64,000 nucleotides of DNA from Liolophura sinensis (GCF_032854445.1 NC_088300.1:12557191-12621190), one strand, 5' to 3'. Positions 1-10,504 are shown, counted from the first letter of the stretch. Program-made: numbers and translations. Notes: a model not told the origin generated them from the letters alone.

Positions 1-524
1 TTCAAGCATGTGATCTTTACTGTTATTGTCACTTGATTCTTTTTATTGCACTGTTGGTTCAAGAAAGGGAAATGAATGCATTCAATGTCACATGGCTACA
101 CTTCAGAAACTTAGTGTGTTGTTAAATGAAATGCAGGGAAGGAAAAAAATTTTTGTGAATCTAGATCTTAACAGATAATATTTCACTAGTTGAGTCTAAG
201 ATAATACAGCTCACTAAGGTTCTAGCTTGTTTGCATTTACTGTTGTGAAGATTGTCAAGTACTCAGGAATGTTTGATTCTGATTTATCCCAGTTGCCAAC
301 ACTACCTCAATTCCCTCATTACCCATCCCTCAATACCCATCCACACTTCCTGAGAATGTTGCTTATGTTGTATATTAAATGCTAAGAACTCCAGTTGTTG
401 TTTTATCATTAGGCCTGTGCATCAAAAGCAGCCAGTCAAATTAAGTAGTAATTCACTGGGTTGGTGATTACTATATGTGACCCTAATTCATTAATTTATA
501 ATGATGTTTCCTGTATATTTTTAG

Positions 525-643
525 GCCGGACATTGGTCAGTGGGAGTGAGGACAGATCTGTGTGTATCTGGGATGTTGCATCTTGTACATGTATACATAG
601 ACTAAATGTCCACTCTGACACAGTTACTGCCATCAAATTGAAA
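525..643 (+). CDS. WD40 gene, first exon in window
   Basis: The acceptor TTTTTAG ends at 524 and the donor GTAAGT starts at 644. The first two bases complete a codon begun in an exon outside the window; the exon ends in phase 0. It encodes one blade with the core [12 protein letters not shown] and the start of the next ([13 protein letters not shown]). Confidence 0.85.
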
Positions 644-3600
644 GTAAGTTTGTCTTCAAGATTTTGGACATCTCAGTATGCTTAAGAACAGCTGTACCAG
701 CTATGTGGTACCTTCCCCTAGCTGGGGCCCATGCTGTATTGACCAATGTACCAGATATGTGGTACCTTTCCCTTGCAGTATGGAGACTGGGGCCCATGCT
801 GTATTGACCAATGTACCAGATATGTGGTACCTTTCCCTTGCAGTATGGGGACTGGGGCCCATGCTGTATTGACCAATGTACCAGATATGTGGTACCTTTC
901 CCTTGCAGTATGGAGACTGGGGCCCATGCTGAATTGACCAGTGTACCAGCTATGTGGTACCTTTCCCTTGCAGTATGGAGACTGGGGCCCATGCTGAACT
1001 GACCAGTTTACCAGCTATGTGGTACCTTTCCCTTGCAGTATGGGGACTGGGGCCCATGCTGAACTGACCAGTTTACCAGCTATGTGGTACCTTTCCCTTG
1101 CAGTATGGAGACTGGGGCCCATGCTGAATTGACCAATGTACAAGCTATGTGGTACCTTTCCCTTGCAGTATGGGGACTGGGGCCCATGCTGAACTGACCA
1201 GTGTACCAGCTATGTGGTACCTTTCCCTTGCAGTATGGAGACTGGGACCCATGCTGAATTGACCAGTGTACCAGCTATGTGGTACCTTTCCCTTGCAGTA
1301 TGGAGACTGGGACCCATGCTGAACTGACCAGTTTACCAGCTATGTGGTACCTTTCCCTTGCAGTATGGAGACTGGGACCCATGCTGAATTGACCAGTGTA
1401 CCAGCTATGTGGTACCTTTCCCTTGCAGTATGGAGACTGGGGCCCATGCTGAACTGACCAGTTTACCAGCTATGTGGTACCTTTCCCTTGCAGTATGGAG
1501 ACTGGGGCCCATGCTGAATTGACCAGTGTACCAGATATGTGGTACCTTTCCCTTGCAGTATGGGGACTGGGACCCATGCTGAACTGACCAGTTTACCAGC
1601 TATGTGGTACCTTTCCCTTGCAGTATGGAGACTGGGACCCATGCTGAATTGACCAGTGTACCAGCTATGTGGTACCTTTCCCTTGCAGTATGGAGACTGG
1701 GGCCCATGCTGAACTGACCAGTTTACCAGCTATGTGGTACCTTTCCCTTGCAGTATGGAGACTGGGGCCCATGCTGAATTGACCAGTGTACCAGCTATGT
1801 GGTACCTTTTCCTTGCAGTATGGAGACTGGGGCCCATGCTGAATTGACCAGTGTACCAGCTATGTGGTACCTTTCCCTTGCAGTATGGAGACTGGGGCCC
1901 ATGCTGAACTGACCAGTTTACCAGCTATGTGGTACCTTTCCCTTGCAGTATGGAGACTGGGGCCCATGCTGAATTGACCAATGTACAAGCTATGTGGTAC
2001 CTTTCCCTTGCAGTATGGGGACTGGGACCCATGCTGAATTGACCAGTGTACCAGCTATGTGGTACCTTTCCCTTGCAGTATGGAGACTGGGGCCCATGCT
2101 GAACTGACCAGTTTACCAGCTATGTGGTAGGCCTACCTTTCCCTTGCAGTATGGAGACTGGGGCCCATGCTGAATTGACCAATGTACAAGCTATGTGGTA
2201 CCTTTCCCTTGCAGTATGGGGACTGGGGTCCATACTGAATTGACCAATGTACAAAATATACATAATTAGTTTGCCCATGAAACATAATTGCAAAGGCCAT
2301 CCCAAATTAATAGGTGGGAAAGATTCCTCATCCATTAAGGTGTTGAACTCTAGAATTGTTTATGTGTTTATTTCCTCAATCTACATATGACATTGTAAAT
2401 ATGCTTAACATTTTCAACTAAAACATAATTGCGGTCAAAAATGTATATAGCTAAATGGTAAAATTAGAAAGAAGCAAAATGTTATCTCATCCAATAATAG
2501 TTCACTCAAGATTATACATCAGAAGGCCTCTGGGGTACATCATTGCCCTTCACCAGCTAAAAGACAAATATTCAACCTAACCAGTAACTTCATTGGTCAG
2601 GGACTGTTGCTTGTGGGAAAATTAGTGGTTTAGCTGAATGATTGAGCCATTGGCAGCTGAAGAAGGAAAATAATGCATGCTCCAACTAACTGACCTTTTA
2701 TAATGTACAAACCTGTATACTCACCACGGAGAACTAACCACTGACAACTATCACTAATAACACGACCAGCACAGCCTGATCATTTGGAATGCTACTTTTC
2801 GTCGTCCTTTTCTCATGCATGTATAACATGTGTTTGCAATTTTGACAAATAGCTCTTGTTTTGAACACAGATTTATTTATTTATTTATTTGATTGGTGTT
2901 TTACACCATACTATTTCACTTATACGACGACGGCAAGTATTATGGTGGGAGGAAACCAGGGGAAACCCACGACCATCCGCAGGTTGCTGCCAGACCTTCC
3001 CACATACAGTCAGAGAAGCCAGCATTAGCTGGACTTGAACTCACAGCGACCGCATTGGTGAGAGGCTCCTGGGTCATTACGCTGCGCTAGCGCACTAACC
3101 AACTGAGCCACGGAGGCCCCCAACACAGATTTAGGTTGATCACGAATGTTATGAAAGATAGAGTATGTACATGGAGTGTTCGTGTACGTAGATCTTATAC
3201 ATCAATGTGGCAAACTGAATATGTTAATGATTGCTTGTTTACAGCGCAATCTGTTAGTGACTGGATGTGCAGACACGGCTATCAGGGTGTTTGATGTGAC
3301 CAAAGGGGAACAACTCTTCACTCTACAGGGTCATTCAGATAGTGTGGACAGACTGATATTAATGGGGGAAGACATTCTAGTGAGTCAAGGAGCAGACAGG
3401 TCAGGAAATACATGTGCATTATTTGTTCATACACTGAAATACATACAATATAATTAATGACCTAACATGTGGATTTAATCATTGACATACTAGAATTTTT
3501 TTTACATAAGAGAGATAAAGTAATTTTTGTGAAAGTTTTAAGAATAAGTGTAATAATAAAGGCTGTATTTATTATCCCATTCTTTCACAAAATGCAAGGA

Positions 3601-6600
3601 ATATTACTTTGGTACTGTCTGTTTGTCTGTCAGTCCATCCATCAGTTTGTCAAGCATTGGTTTCAGAGCAAATATTTCTACAAATATAATCTAGTTTTGA
3701 TAAAGTCGTGTGTTCAGGTGAAATGGAACCTCAGATGAAATTTAAGAAAAACGCTAGATCTGTGTACAAGGTGTGCATATTTACTGAAATCTGTGTTTCT
3801 CATAGGTCGTTGGTTTATGTGCATTAACTTCGGCAAACATTGTGTGATTTGGAAAATATTTTATGTGCCGATTTCCTTTGTTGTCTCTCCCTCTAATCAG
3901 TGTCAAAATCCAGCCTAATCCTTGCTAAAGTTTTAAATGCTTTTCGCATATACACTTTTTCAAACCCTTCCACAAGTTTTTTTTAAAACTTAAAGTGAAG
4001 TAAGTACAAGATAAGATTTGCCTCAAGTGAACTGGTACTGTTAAAATTTTTATTTCCTCCATCCAGGACTGTGCGAGTGTGGTCACTTGGAATGAGGAAA
4101 TTGAAACATCTTCTCAGGGGACATACAGATGATATTGAGGTAAACACACACATGTTCGCAGAGGGCACACAGATGATATTGAGGTAAACACACATGTTCT
4201 CAGAGTACACACAAATGATATTGAAGTAAACACACATGTTCTCAGGGGCACACGGGATATTGAGGTAAACACACACCTGTTCTCAGGGCACACAGATGAT
4301 ATTGAGGTAAACACACACCTGTTCTCAGGGCACACAGATGATATTGAGGTAAACACACACATGTTATAAGGCTGCACACAGGTGATATTGAGGTAAACAT
4401 GCACACATGGTCTCGGGGGAACACAGATGATATTGAGGTAAACACACACATGTTATAAGGCTGCACACAGGTGATATTGAGGTAAACATGCACACATGGT
4501 CTCAGGGGAACACAGATGATATTGAGGTAAACACACACATGTTCTAAGGCTGCACACAGGTGATATTGAGGTAAACATGCACACATGGTCTCAGGGGAAC
4601 ACAGATGATATTGAGGTAAACACACTTGTTCTCAGGGACACACAGATGATATTAAGGGAAACACACATGTTCTCAGGCTGCACACAGGTGATATTAAGGT
4701 AAGCATGCACACATGATCTCAGGGGATACACAGATGATATTGAGGTAAACACGCATGTTCTTAGGGGATACACAGGTGATATTGAGGTAAACACACATGT
4801 TCTCAAGGAATACACAGATGATATTGAGGTAAACACACATGTTCTCAGGGGACACCGATGATATTGAGGTAACACACATGTTCTCAGGGGGAACACAGGT
4901 GATATTGAGGTAAACGCACGTGTTCCCAGGAGACATACAGATGATATTGAGGTAAACGCACGTTCTCAGGGGACATACAGGGGAAATTGAGGTAAATACG
5001 CATGTTCTCAGGGAATGCACAGATGACATTGAGGTAAACACACGCGTTCTCATGGGGCAGATTGTCAGATAGCCACTGATATCAACGTGTACCTTGTCTT
5101 CTTTGCCCAGTGTATATGGGAGCACGGTAGTCATGTGATCACAGGATCATGGGATAAATCATTGATTATGTGGGATGTGGTGAAAGGTCATCGTCTGCTC
5201 ACATTTACTGGACACACAGAAGGTGAGTGGCTTCAGTTCAGAGCAAACTGGATCATGCTGGAAATAGTGAAACATAAAACTCTATAGTCCGACAAGGTTC
5301 TGGAGTATACGTACAGTAGTACAGGCTAAAAGCTAAATTACCAGGTGGAAAATGGCTTGAGGGATATGAATGGAAACCATGCAGTTATCTACATGTACAT
5401 AATGCTGACATTTAACACCTTACCTTTAAAAGAGAGAAAGAGAAAGGGTAACCATCAAGGTATTTCACTGAATTTAAATACTGAAACATGCTCAAATGCC
5501 AGATTATTTTCGTAGACATGCTAAAACATTGTTTTCACGATATCAATTACCTGTGGCCTAAATAAGACTGTTTTGGTATGCTAGAATTGCCCAGGGGAGA
5601 GAAAACACGATAAGATATCTTCAGCCAAGTTGGACATATCATTTTCTAGAGGAAAATCTGCCTAAACCTACTCTTGCAAGCAGGAATTGCTATTGAACTT
5701 ACAGGGTCATTAATTTAATAGACACTGTATATGTGAAACGTTGTAAGCCATAAAACCCCAATCAAGTAAATAAAATAAGACTTCCTATTAAAGAAGCGAA
5801 GAGTTACATCAATTACCTAATTGTCATTCATGGAAACCAATGTGCTTACATGGGCTGATATTAGCTTGCTGTCTGGTGCTGTAAAGTTACAGACTAGGAG
5901 AAGGCAGGGTGCACACTGTAAAAAATACAGATATTAAGATAAATATGGTGTCCAATGAAGTAAATCTAAGTGGTGCAGATACTGAATCTGGGTACATGTT
6001 TTGTGGGGTTTTTTGGGGTTTTTTTCTGTCCTTTTTTGGTTCTTACACTATTTATTGCTTTTTTATGTCTTTTTCTTTTGTGAAAAAACTAAAATCAGTT
6101 GATTCCAATCAATGACCTAGTTAAGATTTTGTTTTAGTGATTAGTTGCTGTCAGTTTGATGACAAAAAGATTGTCAGTGGTAGTGCTGATCAAACCCTGC
6201 GAATCTGGTGTCCCAGGACTGGCCAGTGCCTCAAGGAACTGAGTGGACACACTGGAGAAGTCGTGAGTACTCATCACATGTATCAAGAGGACAGAATTAG
6301 ATGTTATGATATAAAGAGTATGGTGTAAACTACCAATGAAATAGATAAATAAATGAACTCAATTTTCTCCAGAACTGTAAAGACAAAAACTTAAAGGTCA
6401 AACATACCTCTTGCTAACATACATGTACTTGTACAATTCAACCAGCAATATATGTCCGTGAATAAATGACCAACACCTGGCCCTGGTTTAACGAAGTGCA
6501 TTTTAAGCTAAGTAAGCCCTTAACTACTATGACAGTATATGTTGTAGTGGTATGAAGTACACTTGATTAAGGGCTACTTAATGACTTTGCTCCATGGTCC

Positions 6601-9600
6601 TGATCCCAGGGGCCAGTTTCATGAAACTCACTAAGCTAAGTATGCCCTTAACTATCTTAACAACGGTAGTTGTTGAGATATAAAGTGCACTTAGCTGAGG
6701 GCTACTTAACAGTATCAAGTATGAAACTGACCCAAGGTTATATGTAATAGAAAGCACCTCCATGAAGTGATCACTTTTTTATGCATTTTTTTCTTGTACA
6801 CTCTTTCCAGCTTCATTACATGTTATAATATGTATGGGTATTTAAGATTTGCAGTTTCTTATCTTAGTTATTACTCTGCTCCTGATAGGAGGTCTTTTTT
6901 GATTTCAGTACTGCCTGAAGTACAATGATCAGGTGATTGTGTCTGGCTCGTCAGATAGTGTCATCATCATCTGGTCTCTAGCAGGTAAGACAAACTTACC
7001 ATGATCTGGTGAGCGTGTCTGGCTGGTCAGATAGTGTCATCATCATCTGGTCTCTAACAGATAAGACAAACTTACCATGATCTGGTGAGGGTGTCTGGCT
7101 GGTCAGATAGTGTCATCATCATCTGGTCTCTAGCAGATAAGACAAACTTACCATGATCTGGTGAGGGTGTCTGGCTGGTCAGATAGTGTCATCATCATCT
7201 GGTCTCTAGCAGATAAGACAAACTTACCATGATCTGGTGAGGGTGTCTGGCTGGTCAGATAGTGTCATCATCATCTGGTCTCTAGCAGATAAGACAAACT
7301 TACAACGATCAGGTGATTGTGTCTGGCTCGTCAGATAGTGTCATCATCATCTGGTCTCTAGCAGGTAAGACAAACTTACCATGATCTGGTGAGGGTGTCT
7401 GGCTGGTCAGATAGTGTCATCATCATCTGGTCTCTAGCAGATAAGACAAACTTACAACGATCAGGTGATTGTGTCTGGCTCGTCAGATAGTGTCATCATC
7501 ATCTGGCCTCTAGCAGGTAAGACAAACTTACAATGATCAGGTGATTGTGTCTGGCTCGTCAGATAGTGCCATCATCATCTGGCCTCTAGCAGGTAAGACA
7601 GTGTTATCATCATCTGGTCTGTAGCAGGTAAGACAAACTTACAATGATCAAGTGAACATGCCTGGCTCGTCAGATAGTTTCACTATCCTCTGGTCTATAA
7701 CAGCTAAGACAAACGTACAATGATTAGGTGATTGTGTCTGGCTCGTCAGATAGTGTCATCATCCTCTGGTCTGTGGCAGATAAGACCAACTTACAATGAT
7801 CAGGTGAGCGTGTCATGCTCGTCAGATAGTGTCATCATCATCTGGCCTATAACAGTTAAGACAGTGTTATCATCATCTGGTCTGTACCAGGTAAACCAGT
7901 GTTATCATCATCATGTGGTGTATAGCAGGTAAGACAAACTTACAATGATCAGGTGAGCGTGTCATGCTCGTCAGATAGTGTCATCATCATCTGGCCTATA
8001 ACAGTTAAGACAGTGTTATCATCATCTGGTCTGTACCAGGTAAACCAGTGTTATCATCATCATGTGGTGTATAGCAGGTAAGACAAACTTACAATGATCA
8101 GGTGAGCGTGTCTGGCTGGTCAGATAGTGTCATCATCATGTGGTGTATAGCAGGTAAGACAAACTTACAATGATCAGGTGAGCGTGTCTGGCTGGTCAGA
8201 TAGTTTAATCATCAACTGGTCTATAGCAGGTAAGACAAACTTACAATGATCTGGTGAGCATGCCTGGCTCCCCAGTTGGTGTCATCATCATGTGGTGTAT
8301 AGCAGGTAAGACAAACTTACAATGATCAGGTGAGCATGCCTGGCTCCCCAGTTGGTGTCATCATCATGTGGTGTATAGCAGGTAAGACAAACTTACAATG
8401 ATCAAGTGAGGGTGTCTGGCTCGTCAGATAGTGTCATCATCATCTGGTTTATAACCGGTAAGACAGACTTACAATGATCAGGTGAGAGTGTCATGCTCGT
8501 CAGATAGTGTCATCATCATCTGGCCTATAACAGTTAAGACAGTGTTATCATCATCTGGTCTGTACCAGGTAAGACAAACTTACAGTGATCAGGTGAGGGT
8601 GCCTGGCTCCTCAGATAGTGTCATCACCATGACAATTTGTCACCATATTGTTAACATTATTCTAGTTTTATTTAATACTTTGGTGTAGATTTTTGAATAC
8701 TGTAACAAATTTACATATTGGAAAGTTTAGCTTTGACAACATTTTAATCTTCGTACTTTTGATAATATTTTTTCAGCACTAATACAAGCAAATCTGACTG
8801 TTACGTGTACAAGTACGTTCATAAATGAGACTTGTTCATATTTGTCTTGCTGTGAGTTGTGTCCACATAAGTCCATAGCATTGTAGAGCTAAGAGGTTGC
8901 CATATGTCAAATGGTGGGTCTATTCCAGTGCATGTCTAGAGTGTAATCCTGTAATGTTGCAGAAGTAGAGATCAGTCAGACATTCAGTTTGGATTATGAT
9001 TCATACTGCAGTGCTAACATGTCTGATGTATGTGTATCCCTCAGGACATCTATGCCACACCCTTCACGGTCACCTGGGTGTGGTACGCTGTCTTCATCTC
9101 ACCCCCCACAGGCTAGTCAGTGGTGGAGATCAGAAGAAAATTATCGTCTGGGATTACAAGGTATAATATTGACCTGCAGATATGAGCTAGATTACATATT
9201 ACTAGTTCACAAATATTCTGCTGATTATAATATGAGTAGAAGCCTTGCGGATCCTTTTGAAGAAACTCTAGTTTAGCATAATTTTTTTCAGAAGTGATTG
9301 ATGTCTATAGCTTCACAGTGAACAGATACTGACATTGGTTGTTCCTCGTTTATGGCATGTGTGTACATGTAGTCACTAGACTGAAGTAGGGTGATGAGTA
9401 TTAAGTATTCTTTTGTTCTGTCCAAAGACAAGAAGTCATGTGGCCATCATGTGGATTGCTGACGTTTTTATAAGAATCATCTGTACAAGTTAGCCAGCAG
9501 TTTATCAGGATTTCCCAGGAGGTGTTTCTTGTTCCTTAGTAAAAAAAAAGAGGTATACAAACGTGATGAATGTTGCCTCTCTTTTGTAGACCTCCACTGA

Positions 9601-10504
9601 ATATTTCAGTATATTCAACATCACCTGATGCTGAGAGTTCCATAATCTCTACAGCTGTATGCCAAAACTGTCACATTATGTTAATGTCAACCTGTTTTCG
9701 TGATTAGAATAACTATATGGAAGCTCTTATTTTTTTGTCTATGCAATAGAATAACCATGTCGAAGCTCATATTATTTTGTCTACAATAAAATAACCTTGA
9801 GAAAGCTCATATTATTTTGTCTACAGTAAAATAACCTTGAGAAAGCTCTTATTATTTTGTCTACAATAAAATAACCTTGAGAAAGCTCTTATTATTTTAT
9901 ACAAGAGAAGCTATTATTTTGTCTATACAAGAGAAGCTATTATATTTCAAAGTGCTTATGTATTGTTTTTGTGTTGTCTTTTCCTTTATTTTTTTTTTTT
10001 CATGCTGGCTGGTTTGAATCTGGCTTCAGTACATTTTTTTTCCAGTCAGACTGGAAAAAGTCTACAAGGCCTTCAACCCCTTTGCATGTTGTTTCAACGT
10101 GCATTCATCAGATTTTTTCACACCATATGGTCCACGAGTCCATCTTTGGGCCATGGTATAAAAATATAACATATCAGTTACCCCCAAAAATAAAATTATG
10201 AACACTTATCGTTAACCTCGAAAATAAAAATTGACATTAGCATTAAATTAAACCAAGAAATGAAATTTGAAAACCATTGGTGCTAATTTTTATGTTCTAT
10301 GTATTTATTTAACAATAGATATTCAAAAGTTGAAAGACCAATGATTAACTCAACATGTTTTATATCTTTCAACAGGAAGGTAAACTGCTAAATGTAGTCC
10401 ATCGTCAGCCAACCAAACTGCACCTGATGTGGATAAATGACACTAAACTGATAACAGCTTCTCCAGAAAAACCTGGCACAGTTACAATCCTCAGTTACTG
10501 GTGA
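525..10504 (+). CDS. WD40-repeat beta-propeller protein, C-terminal eight exons (5' end outside window)
   Basis: Joining 525-643, 3245-3399, 4067-4139, 5111-5222, 6138-6262, 6909-6984, 9045-9160 and 10376-10504 gives one open frame of about 300 residues ending in TGA. Every junction is GT-AG and phases match (0, 2, 0, 1, 0, 1, 0). Eight WD40 blades are visible through their cores: [84 protein letters not shown] and a degenerate last strand ending [10 protein letters not shown] dipeptides separate most of them (QGHSDSV, RGHTDDI, TGHTEGV, SGHTGEV, HGHLGVV). WD40 propellers are binding platforms; this pattern and the short C-terminal tail resemble CDC4/FBXW7-type F-box proteins, which recruit substrates to SCF ubiquitin ligases. 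No F-box lies in the window, so ubiquitin-ligase function is inference. The first exon starts mid-codon, so upstream exons must exist. Introns 1, 3 and 6 are expanded by tandem repeats. Confidence 0.9.
690..2255. repeat. 65-bp minisatellite in intron 1, about 24 copies
   Basis: The unit is exactly 65 bp and repeats about 24 times with few changes. Each unit contains GGTACCTTTCCCTTGCAG, a pyrimidine-rich stretch ending in CAG that looks like a 3' splice acceptor on the gene's own strand. Variants GAACTGACCAGTTTA and GAATTGACCAGTGTA alternate over most of about 1255-1780, which suggests a 130-bp higher-order unit. Near 2127 one unit has a small insertion that creates the palindrome GGTAGGCCTACC. 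Short ORFs on both strands here come from the repeat and are not genes. Confidence 0.95.
2871..3121 (-). mobile_element. Full-length tRNA-derived SINE with 12-bp target-site duplication
   Basis: Read on the minus strand, the element starts with a tRNA-like head (GGCCTCCGTGGCTCAGTTGG), includes a B-box-like region, continues into a body shared by every copy in this window and ends in an (AAAT)n tail, which appears as ATTTATTT at the left end. The flanks carry the same 12 bases, AACACAGATTTA, at 2864-2875 and 3122-3133; the last few may overlap the tail. This copy sits inside intron 1 of the WD40 gene, opposite to transcription. Confidence 0.9.
3245..3399 (+). CDS. WD40 gene, exon 2 in window
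   Basis: The acceptor TGTTTACAG ends at 3244 and the frame enters in phase 0. The exon ends after AG of an Arg codon at a rather weak donor, GTCAGG (3400). It encodes the blade core [12 protein letters not shown], the linker LQGHSDSV and the first part of the next blade (ILVSQGADR). The weak donor is supported because joining it to 4067 restores the blade sequence GADRTVRVWS. Confidence 0.85.
3400..4066 (+). other. Intron 2 of the WD40 gene
   Basis: This is an A+T-rich intron of 667 bases with donor GTCAGG and acceptor CCATCCAG. I see no repeats or genes in it. Confidence 0.75.
4067..4139 (+). CDS. WD40 gene, exon 3 in window
   Basis: A 73-base exon that completes Arg with its first base and then reads [20 protein letters not shown] followed by DDIE, ending in phase 0 at donor GTAAAC (4140). 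Its last ~29 bases plus the donor are the sequence copied in the adjacent intron 3 minisatellite. Confidence 0.85.
4111..5055. repeat. Intron 3 minisatellite made of copies of the exon 3 end and its splice donor
   Basis: About 21 units of roughly 40-46 bp follow the exon directly. Each has the form TCTCAGGGGACACACAGATG then ATATTGAGGTAAAC, which matches the last bases of exon 3 and its donor. Nearly all units keep GAG/GTAAAC; exceptions are near 4655 (AAGGGAAAC), 4222 (GAAGTAAAC) and 4695 (AAGGTAAGC). The first unit is the real exon end, so the array grew out of the exon-intron boundary. Minus-strand ORFs across it are products of the repeat. Confidence 0.95.
5111..5222 (+). CDS. WD40 gene, exon 4 in window
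   Basis: The acceptor TTCTTTGCCCAG ends at 5110 and the donor GTGAGT starts at 5223. The exon enters in phase 0 and leaves in phase 1. It encodes [20 protein letters not shown] and the strand [17 protein letters not shown], a complete WD40 blade with the typical WD and GH ends. Confidence 0.9.
5223..6137 (+). other. Intron 4 of the WD40 gene
   Basis: A 915-base intron. About 5722-5778 looks like a decayed end of the local SINE family (TATATGTGAAACG, then AAAACCCCAATCAAGTAAAT). The rest is unremarkable A+T-rich DNA, with a T- and G-rich run at 6005-6095. Confidence 0.7.
6138..6262 (+). CDS. WD40 gene, exon 5 in window
   Basis: The acceptor TTTTGTTTTAG ends at 6137 and the donor GTGAGT starts at 6263. 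The first two bases complete Val. The exon reads [20 protein letters not shown] and [20 protein letters not shown] then V, one full blade. An alternative donor at 6260 (GTCGTG) fits the consensus less well. Confidence 0.88.
6263..6908 (+). other. Intron 5 of the WD40 gene
   Basis: A 646-base intron with donor GTGAGT and acceptor TTGATTTCAG. About 6477-6735 is occupied by two diverged copies of a palindromic element. Confidence 0.75.
6477..6735. repeat. Two neighbouring copies of a palindromic, MITE-like repeat
   Basis: Two diverged copies (about 6477-6602 and 6608-6735) share AGCTAAGTAAGCCCTTAACT or close variants in the left half and the complementary GATTAAGGGCTACTTA or close variants in the right half, so each can fold on itself. 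A third copy is at 57361-57492. Termini read roughly GGGCCAGTTTCATGAAACT and its complement. No coding capacity is visible, which fits a non-autonomous element; its superfamily is unknown. Confidence 0.65.
6909..6984 (+). CDS. WD40 gene, exon 6 in window
   Basis: A 76-base exon with acceptor TTGATTTCAG and donor GTAAGA (6985). It reads [20 protein letters not shown] then IWSLA and leaves in phase 1. Most of the exon (from about 6925) and its donor are the founder unit of the minisatellite that follows. Confidence 0.88.
6925..8620. repeat. Intron 6 minisatellite of 76-bp units copied from exon 6 and its donor
   Basis: About 20 units follow the exon. Each carries the blade-coding stretch CAGATAGTGTCATCATCATC then TGG and a GTAAGACAAACTTAC segment that is the exon's own donor and intron start. 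Two kinds are mixed. Some keep GCAG/GTAAGA and the exon-like GATTGTGTCTGGCTCG. Others have GCAGATAAGA, where the donor GT is lost, with GGTGTCTGGCTGG. The stretch from 7307 matches the exon and intron start from 6927 closely, an offset of 380 bases or five units, which points to recent unequal exchange including the exon. Distal units (7860-8620) are more diverged, with shortened and compound forms. Confidence 0.95.
8621..9044 (+). other. Distal part of intron 6, unique sequence
   Basis: This is unique A+T-rich intron DNA between the array and the next acceptor (TGTGTATCCCTCAG). I see nothing else in it. Confidence 0.6.
9045..9160 (+). CDS. WD40 gene, exon 7 in window
   Basis: The acceptor TATCCCTCAG ends at 9044 and the donor GTATAA starts at 9161. 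The first two bases complete Gly. The exon reads [20 protein letters not shown] and [18 protein letters not shown], the seventh blade seen. It ends in phase 0. Confidence 0.9.
9161..10375 (+). other. Intron 7 of the WD40 gene
   Basis: A 1215-base intron with acceptor TATCTTTCAACAG. It contains a small 40-bp tandem repeat (9715-9945) and a long T-run near 9988-10001; otherwise nothing is recognised. Confidence 0.75.
9715..9945. repeat. 40-bp tandem repeat, about five copies, in intron 7
   Basis: Units such as ATAACCTTGAGAAAGCTC then ATATTATTTTGTCTAC repeat at 40-base spacing (9791, 9831, 9871), with shortened copies at both ends. Confidence 0.85.
10376..10504 (+). CDS. WD40 gene, last coding exon and stop codon
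   Basis: The exon enters in phase 0 and reads [20 protein letters not shown] and [20 protein letters not shown] then YW and TGA (10502-10504). The final strand closes the propeller. The pattern of a hydrophobic strand, a short loop with Pro and Gly, and an aromatic C-terminus resembles the ends of F-box/WD proteins. Only a few residues follow the last strand, so there is no C-terminal extra domain. Confidence 0.9.
   Translation, partial: EGKLLNVVHRQPTKLHLMWINDTKLITASPEKPGTVTILSYW

Larger units (their letters stand above)
644..3244 (+). other. Intron 1 of the WD40 gene
   Basis: The intron holds a 65-bp minisatellite (about 690-2255) and a SINE inserted in reverse orientation (2871-3121). The remaining 2260-2860 is plain A+T-rich sequence in which I see nothing. 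Confidence 0.8.

Noticed and set aside
633-1002. Overlapping ORFs on both strands over the 65-bp array
   Set aside because: They are translations of the minisatellite within an intron of the WD40 gene.
3983-5134. Minus-strand ORFs of about 100-146 codons with repeated TSISSV-type text
   Set aside because: They are antisense translations of the intron 3 array.
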